Shown one piece after another: positions 44,835 through 55,300 of a stretch of 64,000 nt of DNA. The notes beneath the pieces were generated by a model. It saw only the letters and a program-made list of their open reading frames with translations. It was not told the DNA's origin and searched no databases. The translations under genes and the position numbers were made by a program. The stretch is from Rhizophagus clarus (Eukaryota; Glomeromycota; Glomeromycetes; Glomerales; Glomeraceae). Location of the stretch: contig BLAL01000080.1 in assembly GCA_015698045.1 (NCBI GenBank), positions 622,501-686,500 on the forward strand, given 5' to 3'. Each line of letters opens with the position of its first letter. Positions within the stretch are counted from its first letter, which is position 1.

Positions 44835-46340
44835 CTAAACTTTTCTCTTTATTATTTGAAATATTTCATAATCTTCCATAGAAAATCTATTTTGAGAATC
44901 TCTTATCTTCTTTTCATAATGAGATTTTATACAGTAAATCGTGTTATAATTTGCAAATTCGTTGGTAGCATATATAAAAATATCATCACTACCAAAAGAT
45001 GGACCACGTAAAGGGCTAAAATAGAATGATTTCGTATTTTCTATATTACTTATAATTACATCTTTAAAATTATTCTTATTCTTAAAAGAAAAAATGAAAC
45101 TATCTTTAGTTTCACCCCAAGTATAAGACGATTCCCATTTTAAAGGGTTATAACCACCAATAATTTCTTGTGAATCTTTAATTTTAATAAATGTAATGGT
45201 ATTTGGTTTTCCATCACATAATTCATGAAATTTACTGGGAGTAAATCCATCTCGACTACCTCTAAGCAATAATTCAAATTTATATGGTGAATATAATTCT
45301 CTTAAATGAGAAAATTTATAATTAAATTCCACCTTATCAATCCATCTTGAAATAATTGAAATAATATTTAAATTAACAATTTCTGAATCGATAATTTCAT
45401 ATGTCACCTTATTCCTAGGAAGCAAAATATTGTCGGCTGGTTCACTATCAGGATCCATATAGGAATTTACCAAGTCTTCATAAAGTTGATGATTTAAAAG
45501 TTTCTTATATGGACGAACTTTTTGTACAAATTCTTTAGATGATAAACAAAAAAATCTAACGAAAGGTAAACATTGTCGTAAGGTATTTTTCATCGTGACA
45601 AAATCATCGTCCGTCCAAATATCAGGCTCTGAAATAAGAGTTGGATTTTGTGCAAGACCCCATTTTAATACGTGTTCCCAGACCTCGATTTCTTTCATTT
45701 GTAAATCATCCCTTTTAATAAGTGAAATTAAAGATTTTTCAGAAAGTGAAGTAAATTCAAATGATTCAATTATTCTATCAGGAAATTGAACCATTAAATT
45801 TGTACAATATTCTTGAAGTTCTAATAAATTATTAGATTGTAAACTAAGTTGATAGGTAAATTCAAAATGTTTCTCTATCCATTCAGACTCGCTTTCAATT
45901 AAATATTTTTGTAAATAATCGATTAGTTCTTGAAGATGAAGCACATCTGCAGTGGCCAATGCTTTAAGAAAGTCTGAAGTATCATGTTCATCCAATGAAA
46001 GAATACCGCCATAAATATATCTAAATTACAAAACAAGTTATAATTTGAAAAATTCAACGTTATGCGTATCGCACTATATAACTTACTCTAAAATAATTTG
46101 AAAGACTTCCGGAAATATATTTGATAATTTGATATGAGCTAAGCCATTATTGTTTTTCTTTTTATTGGTAGCCAAAACCCGTCGTAAATATGGAGAACGG
46201 TAACATAAAATATTCATGTGAGCACGAAATATTTTTACGTTAGGGTCTTTTCCAACTTCAATTGTAGTATCATAATATTCATCATCTTTTAATAATTCGA
46301 TATAATTTTGACTTAATTTTGAAAAAAATTGAGTAGGCAT
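44835..46340 (-). CDS. BTB-BACK-TLDc domain protein (intact)
   Basis: Two exons, 46087-46340 and 44835-46020, give 479 aa with a phase-2 GA|GTAAGT junction (FQIILE|YIYGG). Domains: BTB at about 20-125 (YYDTTIEVGKDPNVKIFRAH, CYRSPYLRRVL, YIYGGILSL), BACK at about 130-270 (SLISLIKRDDLQMKEIEVWE, KWGLAQNPTL), TLDc at about 303-470 (LLLRGSRDGFTPSKFHELCD, IIGGYNPLKWES, DSFIFSF, and FIYATNEFANYNT near the end). The start ATG at 46340 begins MPTQFFSKLSQNYIELL, shared with the pseudogene at 27590. In this family BTB usually mediates dimerisation or cullin-3 binding. TLDc is found in oxidation-resistance and V-ATPase-regulating proteins (family knowledge). Specific role unknown. This is the only complete member of its family in the window; two decayed relatives lie at 26-28.5 kb. 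Confidence 0.88.
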
Positions 46341-47690
46341 AGTGTATTTTTTTTTTTTTCTTTTAAAAAAAAAAAAAAAGGCGTTATGACAATCAACAAT
46401 CCATTTGGTAAAGTGCAATTTTCATATGAATTAAATTTGATGTGCAATTTATTACGTCATGATTGCTATCAAAATTTTGATTGCGGACCATAGTGAATCA
46501 TAATCACACATTTTATTTAAAAACTGTTAAAGTAAGACAATCTGTCCAGTTCAGACGCTCAATTTATTTCATTTTCATAATTTTTAAATAAAATAATTCG
46601 TCATTGATGTTGCGGAAATCAATAGAAATTAATGTTTGATAAAAAAGTTATATTGGTCACAGGACCCCTTCATTGACGTGCGTGCCCATTTCATCCAATC
46701 ATTCGGTTCTATCCAATAATATAGATAAAAATATATATGATCTTTTATTTTTAATCATATATTAATAAATACATTAAATACGTTTTAATAAACATATTGT
46801 TAATATTGTAATGCGATTGAATTTATTAATATTTTAGACATGTAGGCATAAGATCAGATTAAAAAAATATATATATATAAAAAATATGTAACTTAGCAGT
46901 TTTCCATCTCATTCAGTTCGGTCTTTGTCGATATTATACTCTTTATACTCTTTATTCTTATAATATTTTTATAATCAAATGATCCACAAATATAAAATCG
47001 ATTTTTAATGATATATTTTCAGAATTCAAATCTCTCTGAATTATTGCATTTCTTGATGAATTTTCATAAACCAATATTCTTTAACCATTATTTATTTATA
47101 AAGTAGGTTACATTCTTGTACGTTCCCGCTGACATCTAAATGATGAAAATATAATTATTAATGATATTAGTGATATTTGTCCTCTGAATTCGTTAAATTT
47201 ATTATTATTTTTTTTTTTTAAAAAAAAAAATGATATCATGATACTTTTTATAAGTAAAAGTTTGGATGTAAATTAAATCTCAAGAACAAGTTCAATGAGA
47301 ATGTAAATCTATTTTAAAGTTCCAAGAAACTGTACGATGATACTATTCCTAACTAACACTATTTCTCCGTATAGTATTATATAAATGACAAGATACTTAT
47401 AACAGAAAAGGTTTATATTTGACTTGTCAGTCGTGCCATATTACATTGCTAATATTGTAAATATAAAATATTAATTTTTTTTCTGGAAAGACCGAAATTG
47501 TTTGTCAGACATATTTTAATAATTTTCATTGTAAATTTCACAAAAAAAAAATAAAAAAGCACATTTTAAATATCTTATTACATTTCATTACTATCTTGAC
47601 GAAAAAGTATACACAAAGGGACTTCCTAAACAGTGCACTATGCTCTTCCCTGTAAAAATTATGTATATTACCATGCTAACCACATGTAAG
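46341..47690. other. gene-free AT-rich stretch
   Basis: Includes a T-run/A-run palindrome just upstream of the BTB start (46347-46379) and another at 47209-47229. No exon or element boundary was supported. Confidence 0.4.
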
Positions 47691-48620
47691 AGATCTTAGA
47701 CTAGAATCGAACTGATGTGCTCTCCATCAGGATAAGTTTTTTCTAAAAAAAAAATTACCTGTTTTCTTAATCTTTTAAACACATAAGAGAAAGAAAAGAA
47801 ACAGGTTAAAGAAAAGAAACACCTGAATCTATCTAGAGCTATGACCTCAAACACCAATCGGCAAACTCAGAGGGATGCTATGGCTGACCAGCCGGGAGAC
47901 AAGGGCATTTGCTATGGGTTTATCACGTTTCCAATAAACCAAGGTCGTCTACGATCACATGTGGTCTAGATCTTCATTACAACTGGTGACCAGATGTAAA
48001 ACCTAGACATCACCAGAAATAATGGGCGTTTTTGCTAATAAAACTGCAAAACAAACTCTTTTTGTACGAGAGAGATACCTCGTCAGATCTTAGACTAGAA
48101 TTGAACTAGCCAAAGCATGAATATGCTCTCCACCAGGATAAGATTTTTTTTTAAAAAAAAAAAGATTACCTGTTTTCTTAATCTTTTAAACACATAGGAG
48201 AAAGAAAAGAAACAGGTTAAAGAAAAGAAACACCTGAATCTATCTAGAGCTATGACCTCAAACACCAATCGGCAAACTCAGAGGGATGCTATGGCTGACC
48301 AGCCGGGAGACAAGGGCATTTGCTATGGGTTTATCACGTTTCCAATAAACCAAGGTCGTCTACGATCACATGTGGTCTAGATCTTCATTACAACTGGTGA
48401 CCAGATGTAAAACCTAGACATCACCAGAAATAATGGGCGTTTTTGCTAATAAAACTGCAAAACAAACTCTTTTTGTACGAGAGAGATACCTCGTGAGATC
48501 TTAGACTAGAATTGAACTAGTCAAAGCATGAATATGCTCTCCACCAGGATAAGATTTTTTTTTTAAAAAAAAAAAGATTACCTGTTTTCTTAATCTTTTA
48601 AATACATAGGAGAAAGAAAA
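47691..48620. repeat. tandem repeat of about 400 bp (two full copies and a partial third)
   Basis: AGATCTTAGACTAGAAT begins copies at 47691, 48085 and about 48496, giving periods of 394 and 411 bp. Copies 1 and 2 are almost identical from CACCTGAATCTATCTAGAGC through TTTGTACGAGAGAGATACCT. The third stops near 48610 after CTTAATCTTTTAAA. Each contains a T-run/A-run pair and a short tRNA-like segment on the minus strand (next entry). The internal part is less AT-rich than its surroundings. Origin unclear; a SINE-like element arranged in tandem is possible. Confidence 0.85.
48085..48144 (-). other. tRNA-like module within the 400-bp repeat
   Basis: The minus strand reads TCTTATCCTGGTGGAGAGCA … GGCTAGTTCAATTCTAGTCTAAGA. 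TGGTGGAGAGC resembles a tRNA D-arm/A-box. CTAG-TTCAATT-CTAG is a T-arm-like hairpin with B-box spacing, and the outer TCTTA and TAAGA can pair. It is too short and irregular for a normal tRNA (about 57 nt), so it is read as a tRNA-derived or pol III-like promoter. Related copies lie at 47691-47745 and 48496-48555. Confidence 0.3.
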
Positions 48621-49651
48621 CAATATCAATATTAATAATGGTGCTCTGATACCTACGAGCTTACTAAAAGCAAGTGCATTATTATTTTGTTTTCTTCAAG
48701 AATTGACCTTAGCGGATTCCTACCATGGCATATTCATCTTAAATATTAGTACTATATATATACCGCACCAAAAAAAATTCCCAGTTGTGGGACTGCAGAA
48801 AATTTTGTACTAACAGGCTTACAAAAGTAGGCTCCCACCCGTGCCGTGCATAGCAACAACAAAAGTACTCGAAAAAATATGGAAATGAAACAAACTAGGG
48901 AAGAAATAAACTAGAAAGTAAAAACGAAAAGAAGGAAATATAGAAAGAATGAACTGGTAAGTTAAACTCGAAAACGATAAAAAGAGAATATAAGAAATAA
49001 AAGGACAGTAAAGAGAGAAAGAACATAGGAAAGATAAAGTGTAGAAAGCATGCATAGGATAGAAAACATGCATAGGATAGAGATAGAGAAAAAAGTTTTT
49101 TTTTTTTTTTATTAAAAAAAATTTTGGATGGAGGCACCTTTTATAGATTTTAGTTATAATTTTAAATAAACAAATCAGACGTGTATTTCGCAAGCTTGCG
49201 ATTATATAACAATAAACTCCGAAAACATCCAATAATAATCAACAATTCATCATAATCTATTGGTGTAATGCTTAAATTATTTACCGAATACTGTATATAG
49301 AAAGTAACTCTTTAAGTGTAAAAAATGACTCATTATTATGTTGATCACGTAATAATAGACATGTTAATATATTGAATACAGAAATTTCTTTATTAATGTA
49401 TCTGACGGTTCAGATTCGACACACACACACATGAAAATTATAGATAGATAGATAATTAAAATGATCATTATGACTAATTAACCATCATTCTGATGATAAT
49501 ATTTTATCGTAATAATCATATCACTGTCATATCGGTGGATATTATATTCATATATTGCTGCTTAATGTATTTATTTATATTGGTAATAAATTTCTCCGAG
49601 TTAAAAAAAATGTATGGTATCAAATATTCAATTGCGAAATCTAAAAAGATT
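48621..49651. other. gene-free stretch with low-complexity patches
   Basis: A purine-rich patch at 48895-49095 (AGAAAGAATG/AAGGAAATATAG words, ATGCATAGGATAGA twice), (CA)n at about 49420 and (GATA)n at about 49443. Hydrophobic minus-strand frames across the purine-rich patch are by-products. Confidence 0.45.
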
Positions 49652-50648
49652 TTAAATCGCTAAAGAGTGGAATTTATTCATACGATGACTTAAAACGCTA
49701 AAAGCAGGATTTGCGCTACGTTCATTTAATTTAGAATCTCTAGCTTTCAAAATTTCACCTAAACCACGTTTATGGTAAGTACAATGTGGAAGATATAACT
49801 CTTCTAAATCTTGGTAAGATCCCCAAATATTCTTTTCGACAGATTTCTTCAATTTATGTTCTTTCATGTAATCACCATAGATATTGGCCATCTTTCTCCA
49901 ACATGGATCGCAGAAGAATGATCTTGATATACGAATTTTCTTTCCATCTCCTTTTATAACGAATTTAAGGTCATGGGATACAATAGCCTTAGGGTCGGCG
50001 TTCGTTTTCTTCTTCATCCATTTAGTGAGTTTCTCAACGAATTCATAACTGCAGAAATCTATATACTGTAATAGAGATGTTACTTTAAAGATCGTTAAAG
50101 TTAGATGTGCTATAAAATTACAACTTATCACCATGATTGTTTTTAATACAAAGAGCTTTTCGGCCAGGAATTCCAGTGTAATATGTGAGCAAAGTTCCAT
50201 AAGTAGCGTAAGCGGTAATATCTTTAAAATTTTTAGGATCATGACTCCAATCAAACTTAACACTTAATTCATGTTTACAAACATCTTGTATTTTGTTGTA
50301 AATCTTCTCTACTTTTTGTTGACTACAATGGAAATCTTCATGGCAATATTTATTTAAACCTTTCTTGAAGAATGTAAGATCATAAGGTTTTGGTTCTTTA
50401 TCGGAATCTTTGATAACTTCATAAATATCACGTCCAAGATTGAAAGCGGTAGCACATTGACCAGGATTTTTGAAATGATCACACATTAACGATTGACATT
50501 TATTGCAATGATTAGTTTTAAAAAGTTCTTTACAGGTTTTAGGAAAATCGTGTTTCCATTGCTTGTAATCTTCAGCATCTCCGTTAGCTTGAACTTGTAA
50601 TACAAAAATCGCGAATAACGCAAAGAGAAGATGATTTTGAAATTTCAT
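49652..50648 (-). CDS. secreted cysteine-rich protein of unknown function
   Basis: Two exons, 50132-50648 and 49652-50058, join in phase 1 (…CIKNNH|DFCSYEF…). The 73-nt intron has a GTGATA donor, CTAAC branch and TATAG acceptor. This gives 307 aa. An earlier acceptor (ATTACAG) gives a stop and is rejected. Residues 1-21 (MKFQNHLLFALFAIFVLQVQ) are a signal peptide. Cysteines come in close pairs (NHCNKCQSLMCDHF, QCATAF, KYCHEDFHCS, DVCKHE, FCDPCW), suggesting a disulfide-rich secreted protein. The spacing is not one I can assign; a saposin-like helical fold is possible but unproven. A TATA-rich segment (TATATATATATA) lies about 25-40 bp upstream of the ATG. It could be an effector-like secreted protein, by inference only. 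Confidence 0.75.
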
Positions 50649-51930
50649 ATTTGTTTATATAATAAATATCGTATATATATATATATGTGGGTATATCCTT
50701 TATTTAGATTATTATTTAGAGGAAATAAATCTTGATGAGGATGTCTTTTTAATCGAGCGGAAAATTGGGGTTTTTATATGTATTTTGTCTTCTGCGCAAT
50801 CATCGTGATTTTTTTGGATTTTTCTCCAACCGGGAAGGGAATTTTTTTCATTTTTGAATGAAAACAAAAAGTATTAACATAACAAATTGTAACAAATTAA
50901 GTCAAATATCATTTTAAAATTTTTTTTTAACGAAGTGAAGAAACTTCTTAATCGAAAAATTTAAAATGATCATCATGTCGCACAGCAAGTGATATAAATA
51001 ACTATTAGCCATCTGAATGCGGTAATAAAATTACCATTTTCATTGTTAAATGAAAGTTATGAGGATCTCAATTATATCGAGATAAAAAGCGAAAATATTT
51101 TTAGTTTTTTTTTTCGTAAATTCCGTTAATGATTCATTATCATAAATTTCATGCATTTAATTATCGTATTTTCTTTATCATTAACGAAATATTTCATTTT
51201 AAAATTTAGATAATTGTCCGTATACGGTGAGTTGATAGTATCCTGAATAAAATTAGTCTATTATCGAAAGAACAAAATAAAAATCTCCTGCATTAAATTA
51301 ATGTTATCATTATAATAATAATTTTTTTAATCAAAAAATAAGAATATTTAATTTTTAATACATAACTTATTTCGAAATACTGTACGACTTTTCACGGAAA
51401 AAAAAGCTACGAAATTGCAAAAGTAAGTTACGCTTTAAAGTTAAAATAATATTAGATTTTGATAAAATCTATTTTTTTTTTTCTATTGTCGGATCAGATT
51501 GGAGTTGGGCTTAACATTGCATGATTGCATCACATTAAAGTTTTGTTTGTTTTGTTTGTTAAATTACTTACTTTAGTATAATTATCGGAAGGAGAGATAT
51601 GGACTAGCCTGAAATTGAAAACCGGAATCCTTATGTGTAACAATATTCATAAAAGGTCACATTTGATATCATTTGACTCACATTCGCGTACTAAAAAAAC
51701 AGCATTTTCAAATTATTCTGACATGTTTTATTATTAATGTATTACTACATGATAATAAAGTTGTGTTTGGTTTAAATCGAATGTAATGTTTCATAACTAG
51801 AATTTAGCAAAGTATAAAATAATATTATGATATATACTGTATGTGCGTATGTGAGAATTTACTAATTTAAGTGTAATAAATCATTTTATAAAAATATGAT
51901 AGGTTAATGGAAAAGAGAAATAAGTATTAT
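50649..51930. other. gene-free intergenic stretch
   Basis: Promoter side of the secreted-protein gene, then AT-rich DNA without supported features. Confidence 0.4.
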
Positions 51931-52240
51931 TTAGTCGTCGTCGTCTTCTTGATCTTCTTCGAGTTGATCTTCTTCCGGCTGAGGAGCCTGTTGAGGAGCA
52001 CTTTTTTCACCTATTATTAATTATTACGAATCAAATAACTATTAATTCAACTTTTTAAAATTAAAAAGAACATTTATTTGTAAGCTCACCTTTCGTAGAT
52101 TTCTTTGGCAACAAGCTTAAGTGAATGTTAGGTAAGACACCACCCTGAGAAATCGTTACTTGATTAAGTAATTTATTCAGTTCTTCATCGTTACGAATGG
52201 CCAATTGGATATGTCGAGGAATAATTCTTGCTTTCTTGTT
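51931..52240 (-). pseudogene. histone H2A, 5'-truncated
   Basis: Two exons remain: 52090-52240 and 51931-52010, spliced at AAAG|GTGAGC … TAATAG|GT in phase 1. The first encodes [20 protein letters not shown] then [20 protein letters not shown] and LLPKKSTKG, the canonical H2A C-terminal helices and docking region; Asn-Asp (NDEE) rather than Gly-Asp argues against H2A.Z. The second encodes an unusually acidic tail ending EEDQEDDDD, with no SQ(E/D)-hydrophobic end. Homology stops at the Asn of NKK. Upstream is a short AT-rich gap and then the end of the ion-channel gene on the same strand, so the N-terminal two thirds of the histone are missing. It is therefore read as a truncated copy. A 5' exon beyond another gene is unlikely. 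Confidence 0.75.
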
Positions 52241-52320
52241 TTTTATATAATTATATTAAAATTAAAAAGCAAACTTTTTGAAAAAAGAAGAATTCGAGCT
52301 TTATTAAAATTAATAGCTGT

Positions 52321-55300
52321 TTAATAGCTATTTTTGAGGAGTTTTTTGATCTTAATACTATTAAAATTTTCAATTTTCTTTTTAATCTCATCATCGTTTG
52401 AGTCACGAAATTCGTTAGCCAAACGTTCAATCTTATAATTCAATTCATTTTTTAAATTTATAATTTCATCAATTTCAGATTTGAAACTAACATCATATAC
52501 TAAAATTGAATAATTATCATAACATCTTTTCTCAAATATACGTTTTGTGAATGTAGATTTTTCTTCAAAATCTTTATATATAGCCCCTTGATCATGCTTT
52601 CTTATGTCATACCATTCTTCAAAAGTTTTAGATTGTCCAAAATAATAAATATATTGCGGTTCAGGCTCAGGATTCCAAAAATAAATATGATGTAGTGCTT
52701 CATAATCTGCTATGTGATTTGCTCGACGTCTTAATAAAGTTTGTCTACCTTTAGTTTCTGCTTGTTCATACACACCACTAAAAAAATAAATGCATAAATA
52801 AAAGAGAATATCAATAAATTGTAACCACAAATTGAAAAAAAGAAAAACTCACCTCATAAAAGCAATCAACATATTTAGTAAAACAATTGAAAGAATTACA
52901 CTGCCAATTAAAGTATATACATCAATGACCCAAAAATCAAAATCATCTCTTTGAACCATATTACCACTAATCCAAAAATATGTAGTCACTATTGAACTAA
53001 GAAAAGTTGAAAATGGATTATCACTAGACGTGGGATCAAAATTAGATTCAAGTTCAATATTAAATAATGTCTCATTTGTTGAAATATTTGTAACATTTCC
53101 ACTGTATGTAGAATCCTTGATATTAATATTAGTAGGATTTCTGAGTAACACAAACCTACATGTAACAAAGTAATTAAGTAACCATAGTCAAATTTAATGT
53201 AAAATAAGTCAAATAAAAAAAAAAAATAAAAAAAGAAATATTCATACATTGTGTGTGCAAACGCAAGTATCACAACTAATGCAAACAAAAAGAATGGGTA
53301 TATGGTTTTGAAGATAATTATGGAGTAGTAAATATAAATACCAATATCTGTGAGTAGAAAAAAGAATGATTTATATTAATTAATACACGAAAAAGAATGA
53401 TACGTCTCAATTAATAATGTATTTTACTTGATATTAGACGGAGACAAAGAATCTAAAATTATTAAATTTGATCAATTGTTTTGGTTAGAATAAAAATAAT
53501 TAATTACAAACTAAAAACTTACGAATTCAATCCAAAGAAGGAAAACTGAAAAAGATATTCCCACGATTAAATTAATATCAATTTCTTTAACACTTCCAAA
53601 ACCATCAGAAAATTGAAAATCTTTAAGCATTATTGACATTACTACTACAGATATTACAATGGAAACTATATCAAAAAAATTAAATATATCAACTAAATAT
53701 ATTTTAAGTCCACGATAGAAAAATTGCACCACTTCGGTAGCAATTTGATAAATTGCCAAATAATAGAATATAATAATCAAGGTAAATAAAAAATTTCCAT
53801 TAATAACAGTGCCGTGATTCAAATAAGACCAACTAATTAATGCAAAACAAATTGCAAGAATAAGAAATCGGAGGAAAAGAAAAATAAGGAAATTCTTTGC
53901 TCTTTGCCAACGAAAATTGATGACTGCTTCAATTGCTGGATTATCATAAATATCATCGTTATTTTCATAAAGTACCATCCTAGAAAAAGGGCTCAACTTA
54001 ATCCTTTCATTTCGTTTGATTTGATACAACCGCGGTAAAAATATAAACAAAATTAGGTTTCGAATAATTTTTATCCAATCATGCTCTATTTTTTTCCTTT
54101 TAAAGTTGTTTATAGTGAAGCCAGGAAGAGGAACCACTCGTAAAGCTAATGGTGATTTCCCAAGATCATTATCAAAGTTTTCAAACGTTGTGATTATGTA
54201 ATTCTTAAAACGTTTGGGAGGTTTTCGAATCCAACAATCGTACCACTCATATTTGTCGGACTCCAGTTTGACTATTGGTCTGAAAGCTCTGAATTTGATG
54301 TCATGATTACGTCTTTTTTGGTACACTGTTGGAATGATTTCATTAGAATCGTGAGCCGAGAAATGATCCTGATTTGCAAAACATTCTTTAAAAAATAACT
54401 TTCTGGCATAATCATCTGTATTTAGGATAATAATGTAAATTTCACGAATTTTTCTGAATGAAAATAATGAGAATGAAATAAAAAACAAACCGTAATTATA
54501 TTTAAATAGTAAGGGAATCGCCTTAGAAACAGTACACATCCAACCCGCACAATCAGTTGCATTTCTAGAATAATATTCCAAAAAATAAGCAATGATAATT
54601 GTGTCTTTAAGTTCACGACCTATAATAAAAATCAAGTTATTTTAATCGTATGAAAGTAATTGAGGTTGAGATAGATATTGTAAAAAAAAATTTTTTAATT
54701 ATTTAACTTTAAACAAAATGGTATATAACTAATTTTGACAAACAATATTTTTTGCCATAAAATTAAGATTTACCTTTACAATGATAAATTACTAATTCCA
54801 TATTATTTTTTGGTACGATATTTTCATTATCTTCTAGCTTATCATTCTTTTTATTAAAGTTATCAAAATCAAGGTCATCTTCCCTTAAAAACTTTTTTCC
54901 CGGCCACAATTTAGTACTTGGTATATATCTAATTTCAGCTTCTTTTTGTCTTTTTTCTTTCTCTTTAGTACAACCATTTTGGTTCTCATCGATTTCTTCA
55001 TCTCCAAATAGTATAAATTTTACCAAATGATCGCAATCGCTAAGAATCAAATTTTTCATAACATTATGTCGAACATTCAACAATTTAAAATTTTCTGGTT
55101 CATATTTAGCAAATCTCCAAACTATATGTTGGATGTAGCTGATCATCCTTTTGTACTTATTAATTAAAACGAAATATTAATTAATTTCTTGAAAATAAAT
55201 AAAATTATTAATTAAAATCAACTTACTTTGTGTATTCTAATATAATTATTTGCAAGACGCTTACTTTTATAACGCTTATTAAGATGTTCTAATGCTTTAC

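Noticed and set aside
48819-49232. Hydrophobic minus-strand ORFs
   Set aside because: Produced by a purine-rich plus strand; no conserved pattern.
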